Position numbers and translations under genes: made by a program. Source: Apodemus sylvaticus (Eukaryota; Chordata; Mammalia; Rodentia; Muridae). From it: a stretch of 64,000 nucleotides of DNA. The notes beneath the pieces are model-generated. The model saw only the letters and a program-made list of their open reading frames with translations, was not told the DNA's origin and searched no databases. Positions within the stretch are counted from its first letter, which is position 1. The number at the start of each line of letters is the position of its first letter. Shown here one piece after another: positions 13,301-23,544 of the stretch. The stretch is from the NCBI RefSeq assembly GCF_947179515.1, contig NC_067472.1:201212068-201276067 (forward strand), in the 5' to 3' direction.

Positions 13301-14208
13301 CTCAGGGCTATGAGTTTTCCTCTTAGCACTGCTTTCATTGTGTCCCATAGATTTGGGTATGTTGTGTTTTCATTTTCATTGTGTTCTAAAAAGTCTTTAA
13401 TTTCTTTCTTTATTTCTTCCTTGACCAAGGTATCTTTGAGTAGAGTATTGTTCAATTTCCATGTGTATGTGGGTTTTCTGTTGTTTCTGTTGCTATTGAA
13501 GACCACTTTTATTCCATAGTGATCAGATAGGAGGCATGGGATTAGTTCTATTTTCTTATATTTGTTGAGGTCTGTCTTGTGACCAATTATATGGTCGATT
13601 TTGGAGAAGGTACCATGAGGTGCTGAAAAAAAGGTATATTCTTTTGTTTTAGGATAGAATGTTCTATATATATCAGTTAAATCTAATTGGTCCAAAGCTT
13701 CAATTAGTTTCATTGTGTCCTTGTTTAGTTTCTGTTTTCCTGATCGGTCCATTGAGGAAAGTGCAGTGTTGAAGTCACCCACAATTATTGTGTTAGGTGC
13801 AATGTGTGCTTTGAGTTTTAATAAAGTTTCTTTTATGAAAGAGGGTGCCCTTGCATTTGGAGCATAGATGTTCAGGATTGAGAATTCTTCTTGTTGTATT
13901 TTTCCTTTGACCAGCAAGAAGTGTCCCTCAGAGTCTCTTTTGATGACTTTGGGTTGAAAGTCAATTTTATCTGATATTAAAATGGCTACTCCAGCTTGTT
14001 TCCTGAGACCATTTGCTTGTAAAATTGTCTTCCAGCCTTTTACTCTAAGGTAGTGTTTGTCTTTGACCCTGAGGTGTGTTTCCTGTAAGCAGCAAAATGT
14101 AGGGTCCTGTTTACGTATCCAGTCAGTTAGTCTGTGTCTTTTTATTGGGGCATTGAGTCCATTGATGTTAAGAGATATTAAGGAATAGTGATTGTTACTT
14201 CCTATCAT
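10384..14208 (-). pseudogene. L1 ORF2 (endonuclease-reverse transcriptase), one frame with three nonsense codons
   Basis: From ATG at 14208 to TAA at 10384 there are 1275 codons with no frameshift, the usual length for murine L1 ORF2. The endonuclease domain keeps SLNINGLN, QETHL, VGDFNT and SDH; the reverse transcriptase has FADD at 12100-12111 (about residue 700); the C-terminal CWRGCGERGTLLHCWW cysteine region is intact. Nonsense codons lie at 13285-13287 (TAA after SASKK), 12880-12882 (TAG for CAG) and 11401-11403 (TGA for TGC). The small number of lesions points to a fairly young insertion. Confidence 0.93.
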
Positions 14209-14330
14209 TTTTGACGTTATTTTTTAAATTTGATTGCTTAACTTCTTTTGGGTTTGATGAAAGGTTACTATCTTGCTTTTTTCAGGGTGAAGTTTCCCTC
14301 CTTGTATTGGTGTTGTCCTCCTATTATCCT
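14209..14330 (-). mobile_element. L1 ORF1 tail and ORF1-ORF2 spacer at the U6 junction
   Basis: Downstream of the U6 tail the minus strand can be read RIIGGQHQYKEGNFTLKKAR then TAG, which I take to be the C terminus of L1 ORF1. A short A-rich spacer leads to the ORF2 ATG. The L1 5'UTR and nearly all of ORF1 are missing. Confidence 0.65.
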
Positions 14331-14380
14331 AAAAATATGGAACGCTTCACGAATTTGCGTATCATCCTTGCGCAGGGGCC

Positions 14381-14431
<51 letters not shown>

Positions 14432-14437
14432 GAGCAC
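14331..14437 (-). pseudogene. U6 snRNA retro-copy, full length, 5' part of the L1 chimera
   Basis: The 107 nt run from GTGCTCGCTTCGGCAGCACA to the terminal CCATATTTTT of U6. The only difference I see from the vertebrate U6 sequence I know is GATGACACGC to GATGATACGC. The first U6 base directly abuts the right target repeat, and the U-tail joins L1 without a gap. The upstream flank is host exon e4, not a Pol III PSE/TATA promoter, so transcription as U6 is unlikely. A similarity search would label this a U6 gene. Confidence 0.95.
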
Positions 14438-14451
14438 GCAAGTTCCTCTTT
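14438..14451. repeat. Right target-site duplication of the U6-L1
   Basis: gcaagttcctcttt, directly after the first base of U6. Confidence 0.93.
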
Positions 14452-14672
14452 ATTCTTCTTCTGTAGGAAGGGACAATCATTTAGGCCACTGCTTCAAACC
14501 TTGGAAGCAAATTCTTGTCAGCCAAGATATTAACCAAATGTAGTTCTGTTAAAGTCTGACATCTCCGTGTAGGGCCTGTATCCCTGGTGTGTTGAAAATC
14601 CATTATTCTACTTTACTCATTTCCTGTTTTCAGTAAGCTAGGTCTATCTAAGTCTTCTCAGTATGCCACTCC

Positions 14673-14674
<2 letters not shown>

Positions 14675-14723
<49 letters not shown>
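14675..14723. repeat. (GT)n microsatellite
   Basis: About 24 GT units between exons e3 and e4 of copy A. Homologous GT tracts are at 46921-46947 and 61777-61842. Confidence 0.95.
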
Positions 14724-14725
<2 letters not shown>

Positions 14726-14867
14726 TTGTGTGTTTGCTTCATATGCACATTGCATGTGGAGCACTTTTATTAAATAACACACTCCACTGAGACAGCACAA
14801 GAGAGTCCTGGAAACAGACTGAGTAGGTGACACAGACTTCTGCTGTCTCCATGCTTCTCATACTGAC

Positions 14868-14960
14868 TTTCTTTGCCAAGTAACTTAGATATTCTTCCAA
14901 GTATTCCTTTTGTAATTCCTTTTTCAGCTCCTCATCTCTCTTAAAAACTTGTTTTGTCCT
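14868..14960 (-). pseudogene. Copy A exon e3 (open)
   Basis: 93 nt, acceptor ggtattgcag, donor AAA/gtcagt. It encodes RTKQVFKRDEELKKELQKEY, then LEEYLSYLAKK, homologous to STAMBP [20 protein letters not shown]. This is the only undamaged exon of copy A. Confidence 0.85.
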
Positions 14961-15214
14961 CTGCAATACCAAACCAAAATGGATAATTAGAACAGTTCTA
15001 ATGTCAGCAAAAAGACAAAGAAAATACGTTGGCAGGGGCATCAGTATCTCAGGCATGACTTGAACCCCATTCCCTGCCACCCTGTCCTCTGTACTGAAAT
15101 CCTGAAGGAATATTTCCTTCATTCAATCTAGTATCTTCATCTGTGGCTTTTCTGTGAGTAGCCTTGTACTACTCTGTAGATTTTTGGTCCCCCACATTGA
15201 GAATGAAAACGTAC

Positions 15215-15292
15215 CTTGAAGATATTTGATCTTCTAAAATTCTCTAAAATCTCTTAGTACTTTTTTTCTGAGGGGATTTTTTTCGACAGAGT
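15215..15292 (-). pseudogene. Copy A exon e2 (stop codons)
   Basis: Same position and splice sites as B e2 but 78 nt, one base short. The frame runs into TAG after K-S-T-K-R-F. The end NIFK is still recognisable in another frame. Confidence 0.8.
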
Positions 15293-16892
15293 CTTAACAG
15301 AATAGAGCAGAGAGAAAGCTGTGCAAAGAAAATTATATGTCTAAATGAGGACCTAAGGAAATCTGGCCTCTGTATACTTGGTTTCACATGTTTCTCATAT
15401 TTAAAAAGGCACACGCTGACATCCCACATCCATTTCCATACCTTGGCCTGGAAAGAGAATATCCACAGTCTTCCATTAAAATGGCACATTCAGCAAACAT
15501 TCAACTGTCAGTGGGCATTGCTAAAGTGGTCTAGTGCCACTCTCACCTCAGCACTCAAGAGGAACCAGATGGATCCACAGAAATTTGAGGAAACTGGTTG
15601 TCCTCATAAATTTGAAACTAGAAAATACAGTGTTCACAATCTTCCATTCCCAATCACAATATGAATCTTTGTCCACATAGAAGTTTTGTATATTGCTTAC
15701 CAGGAGTGCACAACCTCATCAGATGTCATTAGGTAATGACATTAGATACCGAGGGTGATTAGTTCCTGGAAGTGCTGTGCTGTTGGCACCTAGTCAGATG
15801 CTACACCGAAAGATGCTGGTGAACTGCTTCAACCCTCAGGTCTGTCCAAGATTCAAAACAGATTCACAACCCTGCCAGAAACTCTGCTTAAGAAGAGGAT
15901 AAACTCAGACTAGGAAACCTGATGTCTGGGAATTTATATGACTCCTTAGTAAGAGTGATTTATTTTTGGAAAAGAAAAGAAATAATGGAAGATTTACTAT
16001 GATCTCAAGAGAATGCCTTTATTTTGCTGGAAAGCACCAGTGGAAACCCAAAAGAAACTTTGTTCTAGGAGGTATAAAACAAGGATAATGCAAACTGTGG
16101 AACCTGAGCTCATCTGTAAACCTGAGCTTTATCTTTGTAGACAGGAAGTGTTATATCTGCTCATCACACAGGCTTCAGAAGGTCAATGAAATCATATCCA
16201 TAAAACCCCTCCCCAGTGTCTGAGCTCCTCAGAGTCACGTGTATCTATCTCCTTATATTCTGTTTCACCATTCAGGGCCTCTTATGGTTGGTGAGACTTT
16301 TCTACCATCCCCTTACTATAGGTAAAGCACACTTGTCATTGAGGCTGTAATAGTTATTTCCTGGTGACAGCTCTGCTTTCTACTTTTTATTCTGACTACC
16401 CAATATGATGACCATTTTGAAAAAAGCCTAACTGTGCTTAACCACACTGATCCCAAGTAGTCCACAATCCTCTGGTGACTGTGGAGCTCTAGGAAGCCCT
16501 ACTTCTCTCCCATGGAATTCACTGAGCTTGGCTACCCATCAGAGACAAGCCAGTGATTTCTTGAGAGGAGATTTGGAAATCAAAATACCTACCAGGTCAG
16601 ATACACCCTGTTTTCTGGTCCCCTTTTTCTTCCACTATGATCTGGATCATGTGTGCACAGGTTCAAGAACTAAGTCTACTACCAATAATATTCCTTATTC
16701 ATGATACCACCACCTTTGGTCCTCATGTCTTTGAATTGCAAGAAAAAGCCTGTGTGTGAGCTGCCAGAAATCTGATAAAGAGATGGCAGCCTCAAGTTCC
16801 ATAGCTGTCAGCCAAGGAGAGAACCCTTAATAGAACAGCAGGTTGAACAAGGGAAGAGTTCCAGGAAAGGAGTAGAAACCGCAGGTTCTCAT

Positions 16893-17090
16893 GTGAGGAA
16901 TTTGTGAGAGAGCGGCTTCTCCTTGTCCACATTTTTCCAGTTCGGCTGCCATTTATAAGATGTTTTTCCTCAGGCTCATGTAAGAAGCCAACAAAGAATC
17001 GTTGTTGATTTCATTGCTCTGCTCTAGTGCACTTAAGATTTGGAATCTCTCTTGTGGAGGTAGAGTGACATCATGGTGTCTGAGGATGTT
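16893..17090 (-). pseudogene. Copy A exon e1 (stop and lost donor)
   Basis: Acceptor tctgtcttag then N-I-L-R-H-H-D-V-T-L-P-P-Q-E-R-F, closer to STAMBP (DVSLPPEDR) than copy B is. An in-frame TAA follows K-N-I-L, and the donor after CTCAC reads atgaga instead of gtgaga. Confidence 0.85.
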
Positions 17091-17161
17091 CTAAGACAGA
17101 AAAAGAAAGACAGGAAAGATCAAAATCATTGGTCGGGCCTGCTGCCATTCCAGATCTCTAG

Positions 17162-17227
17162 CACACGTGCACATGCATGCACATAAACAGACACACACAC
17201 AAACAGAAACACACACACACACACACA
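17162..17227. repeat. CA-rich microsatellite, copy A
   Basis: Partner of 49438-49489 in duplicon B. Confidence 0.85.
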
Positions 17228-17602
17228 GGTCTGTGCATCTGTATTGCTGCATGTTTGTATTGGATTCACAGATCTCTTTTGCTAAAGAAATTAGAGTGAA
17301 TAGAACCTCACATGTGGTGATTGAGTTTTATGAATTTGGTAAATAATCCCACCATGGGATTTCCTTATAATGGTAATCAAGTGGTAAGCTTGGGATTGGG
17401 ATGTCTCTCCCCATTAAAAATGTAATGCACAAGAGTTTTTAGGGAATGTTCAACTTTAGGAGCTGTCTTACAAATAGCCTATTTATTGAAATGAGAAACA
17501 AAAAACTTCGCATAGCTATGAGTGGATTTTTTACACATAGGAGGGTAATGCATTTTCATGACCATGAGGAAGGAAAACTCAGTTTCTGCTCTCTAAGAAG
17601 TT

Positions 17603-18610
17603 CAGAGGAATGGATACGGAAAATGTGGTACATTTAATGGAGTACTGCTCAGCTATTAAAAACAATGAATTCATGAAATTCTTTTTTTTAATTTTTTATT
17701 CGATATAATTTATTTACATATCAAATGATTTCCCTTTTCTAGCCCCCCCCACTCCCCAAAAGTCCCGTAAGCCCCCTTCTCTTCCCCTGTCCTCCCGCCC
17801 ACCCCTTCCCACTTCCCCGTTCTGGTTTTGCTGAATACTGTTTCACTGAGTCTTTCCAGAACCAGGGGCCACTCCTCCTTTCTTCTTGTACCTCATTTGA
17901 TGTGTGGATTATGTTTTGGGTATTCCAGTTTTCTAGGTTAATATCCACTTATTAGTGAGTGCATACAAAAATTCATGAAATTCTTAGGCAAATGGTTGGA
18001 ACTAGAAAATATCACCCTGAGTGAGGTAAAGCAATCACAAAAGAAAACACACAGTAATCACTTGCTGATAAGTGGATATTAGCCCAAAAGCTCCCAATAC
18101 CCAATATACAACTCACAGACCACATGAAGCTCAAGAAGAAGTAATACCAAAGTGTGGGTACATTGATCCTTCTTGAAAGGTGGATCAACACACGATGACT
18201 TACAACCAACCAATAGACCGAGCATAGGTTCCTCAAAGGAGCAGTTGGAGAAAGGACCCAAAGAGCTGAAGAGATTTTCAGCTCCACAGGAGGAACAAGT
18301 ACCAACAAGTATCCCCAGAGCTCCCAAAGACTAAAACACCAAACAAAGAGAACCCATGGCTCCAGCTACTTATGTAGCAGAGGATGGCCATTTCAGACAT
18401 CAAGGAGAGGAGAGGCCATTGCTGCTATGAAGTCTCAATGCCCCAGTGTAGGGGAATTCCAGGTCAGGAAAGTGTGTGGGTGATTGTTGGTAAACGGGGA
18501 GGGGAGATGGGATAGGGTGTTTTTGGAGGGGAAACAAGGAAAGGGAATACCATTTGAAATATAAATAAAGGAAATATCTAATAAAAAATAAACAAAAAAC
18601 AAACAAAAAA
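17603..18610 (+). mobile_element. Older L1 3' end, plus strand, interrupted by a younger L1
   Basis: It starts within the ORF2 C terminus (EEWIRKMWYI) and ends in an A-rich tail near 18560-18610, with an AAGTTCAG repeat on both sides as probable target duplication. Duplicon B has the empty site near 49850. The central 286 bases are a second L1 in the opposite orientation. Confidence 0.85.
17684..17969 (-). mobile_element. Short young L1 3' fragment nested in the older L1
   Basis: The rat-type L1 3'UTR with TATCGAATAAA terminus lies in minus orientation. It is bounded by a 16-bp duplication aattcatgaaattctt at 17668-17683 and 17970-17985, which is itself ORF2 sequence of the host L1. Confidence 0.93.
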
Positions 18611-18926
18611 GTTCAGAACCTAATCCTGAAATTCCTCAGTAGGTAATAAAACCTTTGAGTAATCTGAGCACCTTGGACCTCAGCATTGTACGTGACTTTC
18701 TTGGGTCAGTGTTTGAGCACAGAGTGCAATGCAGGCTAAAGACTAACTGATAAGGGCATTGACCTGTGTTATCTAATCCCAGTGGCAATAAAAAGAAAAA
18801 GTGATATATGACCACTTGGGTGAAAACATTTGAGGATCATTAGTATAAACACAAAAATAACATTTACATTTTAAATTTGTCTCTCATAATTCCATGTAAA
18901 TTACCTTCATTTGAAACTGCATTGAG
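18611..18926. other. Noncoding duplicon A sequence
   Basis: Intronic or upstream sequence homologous to B 49855-50160. No exon recognised besides the candidate at 18933. Confidence 0.6.
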
Positions 18927-18932
18927 ACTTAC

Positions 18933-18970
18933 CATATTTGTTGTTCCAGTAGAGAAAGATCCTTTCTTCC
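18933..18970 (-). other. Candidate start exon of copy A (ATG at exon end, right limit approximate)
   Basis: The minus strand reads GGAACAACAAATATG followed by a textbook donor gtaagt (18927-18932). Joining this ATG (18935-18933) to e1 gives M-N-I-L-R-H in frame with the STAMBP-like N terminus, which otherwise lacks an initiator. The homologous site in B (50171-50173) reads GTG, and its donor has lost four bases. The fit of frame and donor is seen; that this is the real first coding exon is inference. The 5' limit is unknown. Confidence 0.5.
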
Positions 18971-19049
18971 CTAGACTCCCTTGGTCTGAGTGCCTAGGTA
19001 TCACTAGGTTCCCACCTGTCACAAGATAAACAAGAAGCTAGGAAATTTA

Positions 19050-20811
19050 TATTATTTAGGAAATAGTGTGTAAATTTATTTACTCATGATATTGTATCTC
19101 ACTAATATTTATAATTGATAATTTTCATTTAAAATATTTTTTAAAAAATGAATATTGAAGTATGAGTACCAGAAATTCTAATTTTGCACTTTTGATACTC
19201 TAAGGTGTACCAAGCAATAATTAAAGTGTAACTGAAATATTTTAAATAAATTCTGTTAGTAGATTGGCACATTTTATTTTATGTATATTGGAACATTTCA
19301 TGTTCTTCAGATAATTGTCAGCTCGACCCATTCTATTTCTTGTTTCGTTGAAGCAATGCAGCAATTAACATATATGTTCAAGTATTAGTGTGGAATTACT
19401 TTGCCTTTGGGCCAGGAATTGCAGCTAATGGGAATTTCTTCCTGGGATGATTAAATTCCCTGAGTACTCTCTTTACAAACAAAGTGGAAGAAATGTATAT
19501 AATAATAAATAGACTGTTAAATGTTTTGATGGTTTATACACTTTCAAGTTGACTGAAATCATCTAGGAAATCATAGAAGCATATTTCTGGTTGTGTTAGA
19601 TATTTTCCAGGTGGGATTATCAAATGGCAGGTGTTCCACACTGAATGTGGGAAGTGTGTGTCCTTTGACCTGGAAGCTGAGGTTGAATACACAGTAGCAA
19701 AGGAGATGGCCACCAGAGGAGTGCACCCCTTCTTCTTTGTTGCCTTTCTGCAAGGCTAAAATGCTGTGCTCCAACATACTCTACTCCCAGCCATGATGAA
19801 CAGAATCTTCTGCAGCAATGAGCACTGTTTTTGCTGGCTGACTTCCAAGCTCATGCTTAGTTGCCCAGGACCTCCTTCCAGGGAATGGTGGGCAATGTCC
19901 ACAGTTGCATGGGTCCTCCCCTATCAATTAACAACCCCTCACAGACATGCCTAAAGACCATTTTCATCTTGGTGATCCATAGTTGCTACACTCTTCTCAG
20001 GTGAGGCCAAGATATCACTCAAGGTTAACTGAGATATTCTAATAAGATTATTTAACATGTGCATATTTTATTTCAGTTTTCTTCATATGATGGTCAGCTA
20101 TGCTCAAACTTCTACATGACTCCTTGAAACATGACATCAATAAACACATATGTGTAAGTATATTTGTGTATTGCTGACTTAAATTCCTTTCAGTATCATC
20201 TATACTGAGAAGTTGTATACCTGGAACAGATTTCATCTTTATTGCTAGTTTCTTCAATAACCACCATATGCATCTCCAGTCTATATCTCCACTGATCATC
20301 AGCAGTCTACTGATATTTTTCACAGATCTAGGGGGGAAAATGTAAAATTCCAATTGAAGCTCAAAATACCCTGAAAGTTAAAGTAATCTGGGGAAAAACA
20401 TAGTAACTAGAAATGTGCAGCACTGAAAAATAAAAGGGAAGAATTATGAAGTTAGTGGAATCTCAGGCTCTTTTACACTCTTTAGTTCAGAGGAACTGCA
20501 CACTCAGAAAGTTGTCCTTTTATTTTTATATGACTCATCAGAAAATTTTATATGATTGCACAAAATCACATTAAGTTATTTTCCACTCACTTTGTGGCAA
20601 ATGACATGATTTCTCCTATATACCCATGATTATATACCTATTCAATGATCCCAGGTCCTTGTCCCCTGCTTTCTGCTGGATTTCCCATTGGGAGGGAGTG
20701 TGTAACTGAGTCTTCTGGGTTCACTTTCTACATAGTTCTCTTTTACACAGCCTCCTGAATTGTTCAGTTTATGTATTGAAAACTCTTCTTGTCTCTTTCA
20801 TACAGTTGATT
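19050..20811. other. Noncoding, AT-rich, one diverged repeat
   Basis: Beyond the repeat at 19520-20030 I recognise no gene, RNA gene or conserved motif. Confidence 0.6.
19520..20030 (+). mobile_element. Diverged rodent interspersed repeat, family not certain
   Basis: Phrases such as caagttgactgaaatcatct, gtgggattatcaaatggcag and agccatgatgaacagaatct resemble a common murine repeat with a hAT-like body. I cannot name it with certainty. No convincing gene is seen. Confidence 0.4.
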
Positions 20812-22168
20812 TTTTTTTACCTTTTTTCCTTAATTGTTTTTAGTTATTTTATTTACATCACAATGTTATCCTCTTTCCTAGTTTTCCCCTCCAAAACTCC
20901 CTATCCTATCTTCTCTCCTCTTGCTCCCCAACCCCTCAACACCCGCTTCCCTGTCCTGCCATTCCCCTACACTGGAGCATCCAGACTTCACAGTACCAAG
21001 AGCCTCTCCTTTCACTGGTGTCCAACGAGGCCATCCTCTGCTACATATGGTACTGGAGCCATGGGTTCCGCCATGTGTATTCGATTGATGGTGGTTTGGT
21101 CCCTGAGAGTTCTGGGGTTACTGGGTGGTTCATATTGTTCCTCCTCTGAGGCTGCAAACACCTATAGCTTCTTGGGTTCTTTCTCTAGATCCTCCATTAG
21201 GGTCCCTGTGCTCAGTCCATTGGTTGGCGGTTAGCATCCACTTCTGTATTTGTCAGGCACTAGCCGAGCCTCTCAGGGGACAGCTGTATCAGACTCCTGT
21301 CAGCAAGCATTTGTTGGCATCCACAATAGTGTCTGGGTTTAGTAACTGTATGTGGGATGGGCTCCAGGTATGGCAGTCTCTGAATGGCTTTTCCCTTAGT
21401 CTCTGCTCCACAATTTGTCTCTGAATCTCCCCCCATGGGCATTTTGATCCTCCTTCTAAGAGGATCAAACTATCCACACTTTGGTGTTCCTTCCTCTTGA
21501 GCTTCACACTGTCTGTGAATTGTATCTTAGGTATTCCAAGATTCTGGGCTAATATCCACTGATCAGGGAGTACATACCATGTGTGTTCTCTTGTGATTGC
21601 GTTACCTCTCTCAGGAAGACATTTTCTAGGTCCATCCATTTGCTAACAATTTCATGAATCTATTGCTTTTAATAGCTGAGTAGTACTCCATTGTGTAATT
21701 GTACAATGTTTTCTGTTTCCATTCCTCTGTTGAGGGACATCTGGGTTCTTTGTTGCTTCTGGCTATTATGTATTCGGCTGCTATGAACCTAGTGGAGCAT
21801 GTGTCCTTATTACATGTTGGAGCATCTTCTAGGTATATGCCCAGGAGTAGTATATCTGGGTCCTCAGGTAGTGCTATGTTCAATTTTCTGAGGAACTGCC
21901 AAACTGAATTCTAGAGTGGTTTTACCAGATTGCAATCCCACCAACAATGGAGGAGTGTTCCTCTTTCTCCACATCCTTACCAGAATCTGCTGTCACCTGA
22001 GTTTTAGATCTTACCCATTCAGACTGGTGTGAGGTTGAATCCCAGGGTTGTTTAGATTTTCGTTTCGCTGATGATTAAGGATGTTGAACATCTCTCTAGG
22101 TGCTTCTCCGCAATTCAGTATTCTTCAGTTGAGAATATTTTGTTTAGCTCTGTACCCAATTTTTATAG
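20812..22168 (-). mobile_element. Older L1 3' portion (ORF2 C terminus and 3'UTR)
   Basis: A T-rich end at 20807-20820, a long 3'UTR of an older (Lx-like) type, then decayed ORF2 (PEDPDILLLGIYLEDAPTCN, CPSTEEWKQKTLYNYTMEYY). Many frameshifts. Confidence 0.85.
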
Positions 22169-22230
22169 AGGAGACATGGAAAGGGGAAAACAGTAGAAAT
22201 GTAAATAAAGAAAATATCAATAAAAAGAGG
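22169..22230 (+). mobile_element. L1 3'-terminal stub in opposite orientation
   Basis: About 60 bases ending gtaaataaagaaaatatcaa plus an A-rich tail, the 3' terminus of an L1, butted against the minus-strand L1 that precedes it. Confidence 0.65.
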
Positions 22231-23544
22231 AACAAAATATTATTAAATCAAGCCTGGTGAAACATGTTCTGCATATAATAAAACTGTATGTTTGCTTTTT
22301 ATATAAAATCTTAAGTTTACTGATGCCCCCCCAATACACAATACAGCAGGTTTGAAATCTAGTTTATAGGTCAATTTATTCCTCAATGTTTATAAGCTTA
22401 AACATCAATTCCATAGTTCCTTTTCAAGTTGTAAGTGTCTCATCAAAGTAGACCAAGATTTACAAGGCTCTGTTACTGAGATGACAAAATATTTTCTTTC
22501 ACTGTAAGTCCATAATATTCTTCATAGGAGGTATATAGTGAGGGTAACATCCAGGAGAGAGAATGTCTTAGCTTAGTGGTTTCCACAATAACATAAACTC
22601 CTTCCTTACTCTACTCTATCAAAGTAAAGAACTGTTAAACACTTTCCAATTAATGTGATTCTCTTATACTACCCTCAAGACACTATTAGAAATTATGAAT
22701 TCAAAAAGTGAAAACTGGAAAAATGAGTTTACTGATTTCAAATAATTTTATCAAAGATGCTTAAATCAAGAGGGGAAATAAATCTATAAAAATTATTTTA
22801 GTTCAGCACAAAGACACATGAATAGATTTTTTAAAATGTTTCTTGAGACTTTTAGTAGTTTTAGTAATAAAAATGTAAATGTTCACTACTTTTGTTTTAT
22901 ATAACAGACTTTTTACTTATTTAAATGAATACGTATAATGTAACTTTTTTCCTTTGAATCATATGAAACTTTATTGGTTTGCATACAAAAACAAAAAAGT
23001 TTATGATTTCAATTTCATAATATTAATTGCAAACTATAATGTCCACACATATAAATTAATGTAAAGTATAGCCAATTAAATGACAGTCATATTTATCTAG
23101 TGCAAAGTTTAAGATGAACCTAAATGAAATACAATTTAATATTGTTTTCTCTTCATTGCCCTAGAAACAAAATTGATTTAGAAGTGATATGGTGACCACC
23201 AGTGACTGTGATGTTGTTTTAGCAATTAGCCTATTTAGGCAATATGTTGTTGCACTTCATAAAAATGTTCTCTGGATTAAACACACATGTGTATCAAGAT
23301 TAGAGACAAAGAAGTATAATGTCTATTTGCAATAGACTAATAAATAGAAAACCTGTTTATTTTTCTATTGTTGTCTATGCTATATTATTTATAGAAAATA
23401 ATGAAATAAACCTAGTCCTCCACAAACCATGAAGTGCACAATATATGATAAAGGTAAACGGATGGAGCCTGGATAATCGAGTAGAAGGAACTAGCAACTT
23501 CCAGGAAAGTAGGTTAGAGAATAAGCTTGAAATAACAAACTGGG
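22231..23544. other. AT-rich noncoding stretch
   Basis: No gene or clear repeat recognised up to the RPL36 pseudogene. Confidence 0.6.

Larger units (their letters stand above)
10122..14437 (-). mobile_element. U6 snRNA-L1 chimeric retro-insertion
   Basis: Read on the minus strand, the element starts with a complete U6 snRNA copy (14437 to 14331). It passes directly into L1 sequence from the end of ORF1 through ORF2, a G-rich 3'UTR ending TATCGAATAAA, and a poly(A) tail (plus strand 10122-10141). It is flanked by perfect 14-bp repeats at 10108-10121 and 14438-14451, the target-site duplication in exon e4 of copy A. The plus-strand nick site reads CTTT/ATT, a reasonable L1 endonuclease target. 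Such chimeras are known from template switching of the L1 reverse transcriptase; this copy is seen directly. Confidence 0.95.
9818..14460 (-). pseudogene. Copy A exon e4, interrupted by a U6-L1 insertion
   Basis: The exon opens at 14460 with KKNKEELA-like codons after acceptor cttcctacag. After about nine bases plus the 14-bp target it is interrupted by 10122-14437. It resumes at 10121 with the duplicated target and runs to donor CCAG/gtgagt at 9817. The downstream part keeps the SGKEDCEEATPATSPASKEA-type linker of copy B, with a stop in the stretch just after the insertion. Copies B and C have the uninterrupted exon. Confidence 0.88.
3007..18935 (-). pseudogene. STAMBP/AMSH-like copy A: multi-exon pseudogene broken by L1 and nonsense changes
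   Basis: The same exons as copy B are found in order on the minus strand: start exon near 18933, e1 16893-17090, e2 15215-15292, e3 14868-14960, e4 9818-14460 split by a U6-L1, e5 8646-8708, e6 8270-8371, e7 7765-7857, e8 4250-4363, e9 3007-3163. Lesions are: stop in e1 and lost e1 donor (gt to at); stop in e2; a 4.3-kb insertion in e4; e5 acceptor changed to AA; stop and lost donor in e6; stop in e7; altered donor and zinc Asp changed to Glu in e8; stop in e9. Only e3 is clean. It cannot encode the JAMM protein. Confidence 0.88.
1..19050. repeat. Duplicon A (diverged segmental duplication, homologous to 36770-50285)
   Basis: The sequence at position 1 matches that near 36770 and stays collinear with it to about 19050 (B side about 50285). 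Shared landmarks include a B4-like SINE, the STAMBP-like exons, and CA repeats. The copy begins before the window. Differences are many substitutions, a URR1-type insertion near 4574, the U6-L1 in exon 4, and a nested L1 pair near 17600, all absent from B. The insertions therefore postdate the duplication, and the high divergence says the duplication is old. Boundaries are by eye and approximate to a few tens of bases. Confidence 0.85.

Noticed and set aside
14331..14437. A functional U6 snRNA gene
   Set aside because: It lies inside an L1 insertion, directly next to the target duplication, with no Pol III promoter upstream and one internal change.
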